From positions 1 through 14,618 of the forward strand of contig JAURJF010000022.1 in the NCBI GenBank assembly GCA_030832365.1: a stretch of DNA of 14,618 nt, written 5' to 3'. The DNA comes from Candidatus Nanopelagicales bacterium. GTDB lineage: Bacteria; Actinomycetota; Actinomycetes; Nanopelagicales; Nanopelagicaceae. Below are positions 6,863 to 14,583 of this stretch, in pieces. The notes beneath the pieces are model-generated. The model worked only from the letters and a program-made list of their open reading frames with translations, had not been told where the DNA came from and made no database searches. Each line of letters opens with the position of its first letter. The stretch's first letter is position 1. A program made the position numbers and the translations under genes.

Positions 6863-7447
6863 ATGTTTACTATTTTTACAGCGTGGGGATATGAAGTATC
6901 AGCCTTAGAGTTAAGCGCAGTTATCACCTCATTTACAGCGGTCCTTCTTGGGGCGCGTGGGGTGAGAATGACCTGGCCTTGGTATCTCCTTAGCGCATCG
7001 CTTTATGCAATCTTCTTCTATCAAGTAGATCTAATTGCTAGCGCGCTGCTCCAATTTGTCTTCATTGCCGCAGCCATCTGGGGTTGGCTCGGATGGAAGA
7101 AATCTGGCGTTCTACCTAGATATATGAACAATAAGGAGAGATTAATCTGGCTCTCAGCTTTAGTGGCATCTTGGCTAATTACTGCTCCAGCTCTTGAAAA
7201 TATCGGCGCTGCTGCAACTCTTCCTGATTCCTTCTTGCTTATCTCAAGCACTCTGGCACAGGCTGCAATGGTGCTTCAGAGAAATGAGACTTGGATTGCC
7301 TGGATTGTGATTGATATTTTTGGGACCTATCACTATGCCAATCAAGGCTATTGGTTCACTGCATTGCTCTACGGCGTATTTACTGTAATCGCCTTCTTTG
7401 GGCTAAAGCGTTGGAAGAAGTTATCTAGTAGCGCTAATCCGATCTAA
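6863..7447 (+). CDS. pnuT: PnuC-family importer, probable thiamine transporter PnuT
   Basis: A 194-residue membrane protein with about seven hydrophobic segments. The PnuC family pattern is visible in FVFIAAAIWGWLGWKK (66-80 region) and in the SSTLAQAAMVLQRNETWIAWIVID block (about 128-151), whose Gln and Trp positions line the substrate channel in family members. PnuC proteins are facilitators for vitamins (nicotinamide riboside, riboflavin, thiamine) and rely on intracellular phosphorylation to trap substrate. The TPP riboswitch directly upstream makes thiamine, or a thiamine precursor, the most likely cargo. The ATG at 6863 is seven bases after the GGGAG that forms the 3' end of the aptamer. 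The downstream kinase gene begins one base after its stop. Confidence 0.85.
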   Translation: MFTIFTAWGYEVSALELSAVITSFTAVLLGARGVRMTWPWYLLSASLYAIFFYQVDLIASALLQFVFIAAAIWGWLGWKKSGVLPRYMNNKERLIWLSALVASWLITAPALENIGAAATLPDSFLLISSTLAQAAMVLQRNETWIAWIVIDIFGTYHYANQGYWFTALLYGVFTVIAFFGLKRWKKLSSSANPI

Positions 7448-7448
7448 A

Positions 7449-8018
7449 ATGAACCAGCCATCACTTAGTGAAATCATCGCAAGTATAAAAAAGGGCAGAG
7501 CAATAGGTAATGTTGGACGAATCGTTGCTATTGATGGACCTGCTGGAGCTGGGAAAACAACTCTAGCCAACCGCATAAAAGAAAGTATCAAAGATTGCAC
7601 TATAGAAATCATTCATATGGATGATCTCTATGATGGTTGGCAGAACTCACTAACTCCAGCGTTAGGTAAAGTTTTAGATATAGGCATCTGCGCCCCAGTT
7701 TCTAAGGGAAAGAGCTTTCAATATAGAAAATATAATTGGATTGAATCAAAGTTCGGAGCTTTACTTGACTTCTCCTTTCCCGAAATATTAATTCTGGAAG
7801 GTGTAGGTTCAGGCCAGAGGGTTGTTAGAAAGTATCTCGATGAGCTGATCTGGATTGATATCTCTGCTTCGGTTGGTTTACAGAGAGTTTTACAGAGAGA
7901 TGGCGCATACCTTGAAAAAGAGATGGAGATCTGGCAGATGAGAGAGAATTTCCACTTTGTTGCAGACAACACTCGCGATAGCGCCACTATTCGCATTGAT
8001 GGAGCAAATTTCATCTAA
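7449..8018 (+). CDS. Small P-loop kinase, uridine-kinase-like
   Basis: A 189-residue soluble protein with a Walker A motif GPAGAGKTTL at 30-39 (Lys36), an HMDDLYDGW segment shortly after in the position of the acceptor-site Asp of uridine/pantothenate-type kinases, a LILEGVGSG strand like the Walker B of that group, and an Arg-containing lid segment (LQRVLQRDG). It resembles small actinobacterial proteins usually labelled uridine kinase or AAA ATPase; the substrate is not known. The ATG lies one base after the pnuT stop, so it is in the TPP-riboswitch transcript. Because PnuC-type importers work by phosphorylation trapping, a kinase acting on the imported vitamin is an attractive inference, but a nucleoside kinase is equally compatible with the sequence. 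Confidence 0.75.
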   Translation: MNQPSLSEIIASIKKGRAIGNVGRIVAIDGPAGAGKTTLANRIKESIKDCTIEIIHMDDLYDGWQNSLTPALGKVLDIGICAPVSKGKSFQYRKYNWIESKFGALLDFSFPEILILEGVGSGQRVVRKYLDELIWIDISASVGLQRVLQRDGAYLEKEMEIWQMRENFHFVADNTRDSATIRIDGANFI

Positions 8019-8028
8019 AATTCCCACG
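8016..8028 (+). promoter_or_regulatory. Leaderless promoter -10 of the PASTA kinase gene
   Basis: TAAAAT at 8016-8021 is followed by six bases and the GTG at 8028. The TAA stop codon of the upstream kinase gene (8016-8018) forms the first half of the hexamer. No Shine-Dalgarno is present ahead of the GTG. Confidence 0.6.
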
Positions 8029-9938
8029 TGTCAGAGTTAATTGGAGAAATCATCGATGGGCGCTATCAGCTAACCCGCGTTGTTGGCTCTGGCGGAATGG
8101 CAACAATTTATGCCGCGATAGATTTAAGACTTGATCGCCAAGTTGCAGTTAAAGTCATGCATTCACATCTTGCCCAAGATGAGCAGTTTGTCTCGCGATT
8201 TATAAGAGAGGCTAAAGCCGCTGCATCGCTCTCTCATCCCAATATCGTTGCAGTATTAGATCAAGGATGGAATCAGGGTGGAGCTCCTTGCGTCTTTATT
8301 GTTATGGAGTTAATAGAAGGTGCAACGCTTAGAGATTACATAATTGAGCAAGGCGCTCTCTCTGCCGAACGAGCTTTATCAATTATTACACCAGTTGCAA
8401 GTGCGCTTGCCGCCGCACACAAATTGGGAATCGTTCATAGAGATATAAAACCTGAAAATATCTTAGTATCTAAGGAAGGTCGCATAAAGATCGCTGACTT
8501 TGGTTTAGCTAGAGGCGCCTTACTTGGAAATACGATGACGGCTGAATCTAGTGTGATTCTAGGAAGTGTTTCATACCTCTCCCCCGAGCAAGTTCAAAGG
8601 GGGGTTGCAGATGCTAGAAGTGATATCTACTCACTTGGAATTGTCCTCTTTGAAATCCTAACTGGTCAGAAGCCCTATCAAGGAGAGGATCCAGTACAGG
8701 TAGCGATTAAACATGTAAACGAACGAGTCCCTGCTCCTTCAACGATAAAGCCGGGACTTTCAATAGAGATGGATCAACTCGTCTTATCAACTACAGATAT
8801 CGATCCTGATAAACGGCCAAGAGATGCCGTTATATTGCTTGAGAAACTACGTGAACTCTCCGAAAAGCTAGATCCCCGTAAGAGACAATTAAGCCTAGAA
8901 CTTGACCTGCCACCACTTGCTATCAAAGAACCAGGAAAAAAAGATGGCGCAAAACGCCTCCGTAGAGATAAAGATCGTGAAGTAGAAATTCCCAAAAACC
9001 AGGAGGCGACCGTGAAAAAAGAGAAGAGTTCTTCAATAGGTAAGAAGGCTTTATCTAAGCGCGTTAAGCGCAATCGTCAGATAGCAGCTCTGATTGCAAT
9101 CTCACTTGGAATTGGCATCTGGTATGTAATCGTTGGCCCTGGTTCAAAAGTTATTGTTCCATCTCTTGCAGGCCTTACGGTAAAGCAAGCAACTAGTGAG
9201 TTGGCAGACCTTGGCCTTGATTTAAAGGTAGAGCGCGAAGAATTTAGTGAAGATATCCCAGAAGATAGAGTGATTAACTCAAGTCCAGCTGGGGGCGGGC
9301 GCATTTCACCTGATGGAACTGTTGAGGTAACAATCTCCAAGGGTAAAGAGCGATATATCATTCCAACTCTCCAGGGTCTTAAGATAGAAATTGCTGAAAG
9401 ATTAATCAACGATAATAAATTAGTTGTTGGAGAGGTGATTGAAGAGTTCTCAAGTGAATTCCCCAAAGGCTTTATTATGCGAAGTAGCCCTGTAGCTGGC
9501 GAGCGTATAAAGCGTGATAGCCAGGTAACTCTCTATATCTCTAAGGGTATTGAGCAGATAGGAATATCAAGCTATCAAGGAAAGAGTGGCGAGCAGGCTC
9601 TTAATGAATTAACTGAAGCTGGTTTTGATGTTGAAACTAAGTATGTCTTTAGCGAAGATCTGCCAATTGGAGCCGTTGTTAGCCAGCTGCCTCGTACTGG
9701 AGATATCGATAAGGGAAGTGTAATTACATTAACGGTCTCTAAAGGATCAGAGTTTGTCTTTATCCCTAACCTCTTCTCCTTAACTCAAGCCATGGCCGTT
9801 GACACCCTTAAAGACCTTGACTTAAAAGTAATTATCAAGAAAGTTGGCGATAAGAAGATAAAAGTTGTCACTAATATCTCACCTAAGGTGGGCGAGCGAG
9901 TGAAACGTGGCTCAACTGTCACAATCACTGTAGGGTGA
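8028..9938 (+). CDS. Membrane Ser/Thr protein kinase with four PASTA repeats (PknB/PknL type)
   Basis: A 636-residue sensor kinase. The kinase domain spans about 12-275: G-loop GSGGMA at 20-25, VAVKV with Lys42, Glu61 in helix C, HRDIKPEN with catalytic Asp139, DFG at 157-159, and SYLSPEQ as the APE-like motif. All catalytic residues are present, so it should be active. A charged juxtamembrane linker (about 280-350, rich in K/R/E) leads to one membrane helix at about 351-369, then four PASTA repeats (about 373-439, 441-507, 509-573, 575-636) outside the cell, where such repeats sense peptidoglycan or lipid II. The third repeat has lost the usual VP/IP opening. Typical roles are control of growth and cell-wall synthesis. 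PASTA architecture suggests PknB, while proximity to metF, prenyl synthase and aroG recalls mycobacterial pknL, so no symbol is given. Confidence 0.95.
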   Translation: MSELIGEIIDGRYQLTRVVGSGGMATIYAAIDLRLDRQVAVKVMHSHLAQDEQFVSRFIREAKAAASLSHPNIVAVLDQGWNQGGAPCVFIVMELIEGATLRDYIIEQGALSAERALSIITPVASALAAAHKLGIVHRDIKPENILVSKEGRIKIADFGLARGALLGNTMTAESSVILGSVSYLSPEQVQRGVADARSDIYSLGIVLFEILTGQKPYQGEDPVQVAIKHVNERVPAPSTIKPGLSIEMDQLVLSTTDIDPDKRPRDAVILLEKLRELSEKLDPRKRQLSLELDLPPLAIKEPGKKDGAKRLRRDKDREVEIPKNQEATVKKEKSSSIGKKALSKRVKRNRQIAALIAISLGIGIWYVIVGPGSKVIVPSLAGLTVKQATSELADLGLDLKVEREEFSEDIPEDRVINSSPAGGGRISPDGTVEVTISKGKERYIIPTLQGLKIEIAERLINDNKLVVGEVIEEFSSEFPKGFIMRSSPVAGERIKRDSQVTLYISKGIEQIGISSYQGKSGEQALNELTEAGFDVETKYVFSEDLPIGAVVSQLPRTGDIDKGSVITLTVSKGSEFVFIPNLFSLTQAMAVDTLKDLDLKVIIKKVGDKKIKVVTNISPKVGERVKRGSTVTITVG

Positions 9939-9943
9939 TTTAG
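9931..9943 (+). promoter_or_regulatory. nfo leaderless promoter -10 inside the kinase gene end
   Basis: TAGGGT at 9931-9936 is followed by six bases and the nfo GTG at 9943. The hexamer covers the last codons of the PASTA kinase gene and the T of its TGA stop (9936-9938). There is no Shine-Dalgarno in the four-base gap, which supports independent leaderless expression. Confidence 0.55.
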
Positions 9944-10809
9944 TGCCCAAAGCAGCGAAGAAACCTAGGATTGGCGCTCATGTGCCAACTTCGGGTGGAA
10001 TGGCCAAGCGCGCTATTGAATACGCCAAAACTATAAAGGCAGAGGCGATACAAGTATTTGCCTCAAATCCCAGAGGTTGGGCGATGCCTGAGACAAATCA
10101 TGAAGCTGATCAAGCATTCATTGAAAAAGCGAATGTACTAGAAATAGAAACCTATATTCACGCGCCATTTCTTATTAATTTAGGTTCTCCAACTGAAGGC
10201 ACCTATAAGAACTCTCTTGCATCAACAAAATACTCCCTCAAGCGAGGACGTGAGATAAAGGCTAAAGGCGTAGTAATTCACACAGGTTCTGCAGTTGATG
10301 AAGGAAATATCAAAAAGGCGTGGAAACAGATCCATGAAGGCATGATGCCAATACTTAACGAACTAGATGACCAAGATCCTTGGCTTCTACTTGAACCTAC
10401 CGCTGGTCAAGGTCAATCACTTGTCAAGCGCTTAGAGGATTTGAATAATTATTTTGAAGCCCTTGAGTGGCATCCCAAGGTTGGTATCTGTCTTGATACC
10501 TGCCATGTTTTTGCAGCAGGGCATGACATAAAGAGTAAGGGTGGAATGAGCGCAACTATTGATTTGTTGGTGGAGGTTGCAGGCGCTGAGCGAATTCAGC
10601 TAATTCATGCCAATGACTCTATGGATGTGCTCGGCTCACTTAAAGATCGCCATCAAAATCTTGGAGATGGTGAGATAGGAAGTAAGCCCTTTGCTGAACT
10701 TTTAGCTCACCCCGCTATTGTTGATGCTCCGCTAATTCTAGAAACTCCTGGGGAAGAGCTAGAGCATGGAAGAGAAGTGGCGATGCTAATGAAAATGAGG
10801 GATAAATAG
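9943..10809 (+). CDS. nfo: Endonuclease IV, apurinic/apyrimidinic DNA repair
   Basis: A 288-residue TIM-barrel enzyme that cuts the DNA backbone 5' to abasic sites and repairs blocked 3' ends in base excision repair. All nine metal ligands known from the E. coli trinuclear zinc site have counterparts in order: His73, His113, Glu151, Asp185, His188, His222, Asp235, His237 and Glu267, in motifs YIHAPFLINLGSP, VVIHTGS, LLLEPTAGQG, ICLDTCHVFAAGHD, LIHANDS, KDRHQNLGDGEIG and ILETPGEE. Length matches the family. The GTG start at 9943 is supported by the upstream -10. Its TAG stop shares the G with the GTG start of the next gene, so nfo and the EamA transporter are likely co-transcribed. Confidence 0.95.
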   Translation: MPKAAKKPRIGAHVPTSGGMAKRAIEYAKTIKAEAIQVFASNPRGWAMPETNHEADQAFIEKANVLEIETYIHAPFLINLGSPTEGTYKNSLASTKYSLKRGREIKAKGVVIHTGSAVDEGNIKKAWKQIHEGMMPILNELDDQDPWLLLEPTAGQGQSLVKRLEDLNNYFEALEWHPKVGICLDTCHVFAAGHDIKSKGGMSATIDLLVEVAGAERIQLIHANDSMDVLGSLKDRHQNLGDGEIGSKPFAELLAHPAIVDAPLILETPGEELEHGREVAMLMKMRDK

Positions 10810-11669
10810 TGCAACTTAAATTGGCTCCGTGGGCTCTTCTTGTAGTAGCTGCAATGTGGGGTATCTCTTTTGTCTGGATGAAAGACATTTTGGATCAACA
10901 GGATGTCTATAGCTTTCTAACTTCAAGATTTATCTTTGCAGCTCTAGCCATGATAATTATCAAGCCCAAGGTATTAAAACTCTTTACCAAGGAGCTAATC
11001 AGTAAAGGCTTCATCATTGGACTAGCTCTAGGCTCTGGTTATATTTTTCAAACTCTAGGTCTTGATCGTACTACTCCTGCAATAACTGGATTTATCACTG
11101 GCCTTTATGTCGTAATAACTCCATTAATTGCAGCTCTTTTACTAAAGGAGCGAGTGACTCTGAAAATGTGGGGCTTTATTCTTTTGGCGGTAGTGGGCCT
11201 TGCAGTTCTATCTGTTGAAGGTTGGAGCGTTGGTATTGGAGAGTTTCTAGTATTTATCTCGGCACTTTTATTTGCAGTTCATATCATCATGCTTGGTGCT
11301 TGGAGCAAGAACTTTGATGCCTACGCCCTAACAGTGATGCAGCTAATCGGATGCGCCTTCTTATCGGCAATTCCGGCTGGGATTAATGGATTTAACCCTC
11401 CCCCAGATACTCAAGTATGGGCAGTGGTTATCTTTACAGCTGTCTTTGCAACAGCGATAGCCTTTGTAATCCAAACTTGGTCACAGGCTCGAATCTCTAC
11501 TACTAAAGTTGCGGTGATACTGACTATGGAAGTGGTATTTGCCGCTCTATTCTCATTTGCATATGGAATGGAGCCCTTCACGCTTCGTTTAGCAATCGGC
11601 GGAACCTTGGTGCTCATTGCCATGCTTGCCATTGTGCAGCCACGCTTTTCATCTCCTAGATCTAGCTGA
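10809..11669 (+). CDS. EamA-family (drug/metabolite transporter) permease
   Basis: A 286-residue membrane protein with about ten hydrophobic segments arranged as two EamA repeats. The first repeat ends with the family block TTPAITGFITGLYVVITPL (about 88-106) followed by LLLKERVT; the second has the matching ISTTKVAVILTMEVVFAAL (about 229-247) followed by GMEP. The N-terminal WGISFVWMK is also typical. Family members export or exchange amino acids and other metabolites, but the substrate cannot be predicted. The GTG start overlaps the nfo stop by one base, with a weak GAGGGA about six bases upstream. Threonine aldolase follows after 12 bases, which would suit an amino-acid related role but is not evidence for it. 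Confidence 0.88.
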   Translation: MQLKLAPWALLVVAAMWGISFVWMKDILDQQDVYSFLTSRFIFAALAMIIIKPKVLKLFTKELISKGFIIGLALGSGYIFQTLGLDRTTPAITGFITGLYVVITPLIAALLLKERVTLKMWGFILLAVVGLAVLSVEGWSVGIGEFLVFISALLFAVHIIMLGAWSKNFDAYALTVMQLIGCAFLSAIPAGINGFNPPPDTQVWAVVIFTAVFATAIAFVIQTWSQARISTTKVAVILTMEVVFAALFSFAYGMEPFTLRLAIGGTLVLIAMLAIVQPRFSSPRSS

Positions 11670-11681
11670 GATACTAAGGAG

Positions 11682-12746
11682 ATGGCAGATAGCTTGGAAA
11701 TCATCGATTTAAGATCTGACACTGTAACTAAACCTTCTTTAGAGATGCGCTCTGCAATGGCTAGCGCAGAAGTTGGCGATGATGTCTACTCTGATGATCC
11801 AACTGTTAATTCACTTGAAGAGAGAGTTGCAGAACTATTTGGCAAAGAAGCTGCTTTATTTACCCCAAGCGGCTCTCTTGCAAATCAATTATCAATTCGC
11901 TCTTTAGTATCTCCAGGCGAGGAGTTAATCTGTGAAACTAACTCCCATATTGCCCGCGCAGAACTAGGAGCGGCAGCGACTTTTAGTGGAATTACAACGA
12001 GGACCTGGCTTGCAGAGCGTGGGTTATTAAACGCTAGCCAAGTTCTAGAACTTGCAAAACCTGATTCTGGCCCCTATCTAGTTTCAACTACAGCAATTGC
12101 GATTGAAAATACCCATAACTTTGGTGGTGGAAGTATTCAACCAATAGAGGAAATCGCTCTGCTGAGTAGGCAGGCAAGAGAGTTAGGACTCTTTCTCCAC
12201 CTTGATGGGGCAAGGATCTGGAATGCTCATATCGCATCAGGAATTTCTCTACTTGAGTATGGAAAGTACTTTGAAACTATTAGCGTCTGCCTTTCAAAGG
12301 GGCTAGGAGCTCCAGTTGGATCGCTGATGATCTCCAATAAAGAGCGCATCTCCTCGGCTAGAGTTTGGCGTAAGCGATATGGCGCTGGCATGAGACAGGT
12401 TGGCATACTGGCAGCTGCTGGCCATTACGCACTTGATCACAACATATCTCGATTAGTCGATGATCATATAATGGCTAAAAAGCTAGCTAAAGTATGTGCA
12501 AGCGCTGCGCCCTCAACTATTAATCCAGATTTTGTTGAGACAAATATCGTTGGACTTGATCTCTCCAAGGCAAATGTATCTGCGCTTGAATTTGCCTCCT
12601 CTGCAAAACAAAAAGGTCTTTTGGTCAGCGCCCTAGGAAAGAGCTACCTTCGATTGGTAACGCATATGGATATAACTGATGAGGCAAATGAGAGAGCCGG
12701 CGCTATTTTGCAGGAGCTACTACAGCGCGCCTTCGTGCTTAAGTAG
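11682..12746 (+). CDS. ltaE: Low-specificity L-threonine aldolase (PLP)
   Basis: A 354-residue fold-type I PLP enzyme cleaving L-threonine or allo-threonine to glycine and acetaldehyde; relatives act on other beta-hydroxy amino acids. The N-terminal IDLRSDTVTKPS, FTPSGSLANQL (57-70 region), the stacking His at NSHIARAE (His89), IENTHNFGGG (141-150), HLDGARIWNA with PLP-contacting Asp175, and SKGLGAPVGS with Schiff-base Lys206 are all present. The start is slightly uncertain. The AAGGAG at 11676-11681 abuts the ATG at 11682, too close to serve it, while an in-frame TTG at 11694 is 12 bases away. A GATACT at 11670-11675, six bases before the ATG, is an imperfect version of the leaderless -10 used by other genes here. 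It converges on ogt with a 27-base overlap. Confidence 0.92.
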   Translation: MADSLEIIDLRSDTVTKPSLEMRSAMASAEVGDDVYSDDPTVNSLEERVAELFGKEAALFTPSGSLANQLSIRSLVSPGEELICETNSHIARAELGAAATFSGITTRTWLAERGLLNASQVLELAKPDSGPYLVSTTAIAIENTHNFGGGSIQPIEEIALLSRQARELGLFLHLDGARIWNAHIASGISLLEYGKYFETISVCLSKGLGAPVGSLMISNKERISSARVWRKRYGAGMRQVGILAAAGHYALDHNISRLVDDHIMAKKLAKVCASAAPSTINPDFVETNIVGLDLSKANVSALEFASSAKQKGLLVSALGKSYLRLVTHMDITDEANERAGAILQELLQRAFVLK

Positions 12747-13211
12747 CCACTCCTTATATCTCAATCCATAAGCATAATTTCCTAGCGCCCCGCCAGTTTT
12801 AACAATTCGATGACAAGGAACAACTAGGGCAATTAAATTTCGAGCACAAGCACTTCCCGCTGCTCGCACCGCATCATCTGAACCTGCCCGCTTTGCTAAA
12901 TCGGCATAGGAGATAGTTTTTCCTGGAGAGACTTTTCTCATCACTCTCCACGCTGATTGTGAAAACTTCTCACCTTCCTGGTCAACTTTAATCCCATCAA
13001 GGGCTCTTAGATCCCCATCAAAGTAATCGGAGACTAGATCTGAAATTATTGGAATTTGATTGACTTTCTTGCTCTCTAATTGCCTCTCCTGCTTAGAGAT
13101 TGAGGCAAGGAGTTTGTCTTGTGAGGTAAAACCTGCAGCGATGAGAATATGCTCGCGTGATATTAGAGATAGAGCCCCGACTGGAGTTTTAAGAGTAGTT
13201 CGAAGCAACAC
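12720..13211 (-). CDS. ogt: Methylated-DNA-protein cysteine methyltransferase
   Basis: A suicide repair protein that transfers the alkyl group from O6-alkylguanine (and O4-alkylthymine) in DNA to its own cysteine. The active-site motif VPCHRI holds Cys133, preceded by RAAGSACARN with the arginine finger and Asn hinge, and followed by the GNYAYGLRYKEWLL closing motif. The helix-turn-helix region KTISYADLAKRAG lies just before. The GTG at 13211 is chosen (163 residues) because a TAGGGT -10 lies exactly six bases upstream; a TTG at 13217 would add two residues but has no initiation signal. It lies 37 bases after aroG on the same strand and overlaps the end of convergent ltaE by 27 bases. Confidence 0.93.
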   Translation of the reverse strand: MLLRTTLKTPVGALSLISREHILIAAGFTSQDKLLASISKQERQLESKKVNQIPIISDLVSDYFDGDLRALDGIKVDQEGEKFSQSAWRVMRKVSPGKTISYADLAKRAGSDDAVRAAGSACARNLIALVVPCHRIVKTGGALGNYAYGLRYKEWLLKHEGAL

Positions 13212-13223
13212 TTGCAAACCCTA
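13211..13223 (-). promoter_or_regulatory. ogt leaderless promoter -10
   Basis: On the minus strand TAGGGT (13223-13218) is followed by six bases and GTG at 13211-13209. It lies in the 37-base gap after aroG, so ogt can be expressed apart from aroG. The hexamer is identical to the one before nfo, the other DNA repair gene in the window. Confidence 0.55.
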
Positions 13224-13248
13224 CTGTCCTAAACTAAATATGGAAATA

Positions 13249-14583
13249 CTACAAACGATCGCGAAGCATCTCAGCGACAAGGAAAGCAAGCTCTAAAGAT
13301 TGAGTGTGGTTAAGCCTTGGATCACAGGCGCTCTCATATCGGGTAGCGAGATCCTCATGCGAGATTTCCTCTCCCCCACCGACACACTCTGTAACATCAT
13401 CGCCGGTTAATTCAATGTGAATTCCTCCAGGATGGGTTCCAAGCCTCTGATGAACTTCAAAGAAGCCCTTTACTTCATCTAGAACATCATCGAATTTACG
13501 AGTTTTATACCCGCTTGGAGCTTCATAAGTATTGCCATGCATTGGATCGCAGACCCAGAGAACTTTCGCTCCAGATTTATCTACCGCCTCAATAATCCCT
13601 GGAAGAACGCTACGCACATTTGCCGCGCCCATTCTGGTTATAAAGGTTAGGCGACCTGGTTCATTATCTGGATTAAGTGCCTTGATTATTTCAAGTGCGC
13701 TCTGAGCAGTTGTCTTTGGACCTAGTTTGACTCCAATTGGATTTTTGATCTTCTTTGCAAAATCAATATGAGCCCCATCTAATTGACGGGTGCGCTCGCC
13801 TATCCAAACAAAGTGCGCTGAAACATCATAAGCATCGCCAGTTCTTGAATCAATTCTAGTTAGGGCCTTCTCATATTCAAGAATTAGAGCCTCATGACTT
13901 GAATAAAAATCAACTGTCTTAAACTCCTCAGGATTAATCCCCGCAGATCTCATAAAATCAAGAGCTCTTCCAATTTCATTAGCCATAGCTTCATAGCGCA
14001 CACCAATACGCGAATCCTTAACAAAACCTTTATTCCACTCATGAACTAAACGCAGGTCTGCAAAGCCGCCTTGAGTAAAGGCGCGAACTAGATTTAGCGT
14101 TGAGGCAGAGGTGTTATAAACCTTAACTAGTCGAGCAGGATTAGGGCGACGAGCCTCTGGGGTGAATTCCAAATCATTAACAGCATCCCCGCGATATGCA
14201 GGAAGTGAAACCTCACCTCGAGTCTCTAGGTCATTACTTCTTGGCTTTGCAAATTGCCCTGCCATTCGACCAACTTTTATTACCGGAAGGCTTGCGCCAT
14301 ATTGGAGAACTGCAGCCATCTGCAAAATAGTCTTAATACGGTTTCGAATCGAGTCAGCAGTTGCTCCCAGAAATGTCTCTGCACAATCTCCACCTTGCAG
14401 CATAAAAGCTTTGCCATCTGCTGCTTGAGCAATTTTCTCTTTTAAGTTATCGCATTCGCCAGCGAAAACTAGTGGTGGAAGCGACTTTAATTCTTTTACA
14501 GCCAACTCTAATTCAGAGCGATCCGGCCAATTAGGCTGTTGAGCTGCCTTGAGGGCGGGATCAAAGAGAGAATCAATTGACAT
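13249..14583 (-). CDS. aroG: 3-deoxy-D-arabino-heptulosonate 7-phosphate synthase, class II
   Basis: First enzyme of the shikimate pathway: phosphoenolpyruvate plus erythrose 4-phosphate gives DAHP. The plant/actinobacterial class II type is clear from GGDCAETF with metal-binding Cys67, RMAGQFAKPRS, RPNPARLVKVYNTSAS, FVWIGERTRQLDGAH, DPMHGN with His349, HIELTGDDVTEC with Glu391, and CDPRLN with Asp421, which together supply the metal site seen in the M. tuberculosis enzyme. The ATG at 14583 (444 residues) is preferred over the TTG at 14589 because TACTCT lies exactly six bases before it. The start and -10 are inside the window. ogt follows downstream. The protein is slightly shorter than the mycobacterial enzyme; feedback sites cannot be judged. 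Confidence 0.96.
   Translation of the reverse strand: MSIDSLFDPALKAAQQPNWPDRSELELAVKELKSLPPLVFAGECDNLKEKIAQAADGKAFMLQGGDCAETFLGATADSIRNRIKTILQMAAVLQYGASLPVIKVGRMAGQFAKPRSNDLETRGEVSLPAYRGDAVNDLEFTPEARRPNPARLVKVYNTSASTLNLVRAFTQGGFADLRLVHEWNKGFVKDSRIGVRYEAMANEIGRALDFMRSAGINPEEFKTVDFYSSHEALILEYEKALTRIDSRTGDAYDVSAHFVWIGERTRQLDGAHIDFAKKIKNPIGVKLGPKTTAQSALEIIKALNPDNEPGRLTFITRMGAANVRSVLPGIIEAVDKSGAKVLWVCDPMHGNTYEAPSGYKTRKFDDVLDEVKGFFEVHQRLGTHPGGIHIELTGDDVTECVGGGEEISHEDLATRYESACDPRLNHTQSLELAFLVAEMLRDRL

Noticed and set aside
6742..6927. Minus-strand open frame of 61 codons over the riboswitch
   Set aside because: It overlaps the structured TPP aptamer and the pnuT start, resembles no family, and is explained by the RNA element on the + strand.
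8774..9466. Minus-strand open frames of 99 and 129 codons opposite the PASTA kinase
   Set aside because: They are serine/leucine/arginine-rich complements of the kinase linker and PASTA codons without motifs, and they lie fully within a conserved gene.
11676..11681. AAGGAG as the Shine-Dalgarno of ltaE at 11682
   Set aside because: Spacing to the ATG is zero. It could serve a TTG at 11694, or be incidental if the gene is leaderless; left open rather than called as a site.
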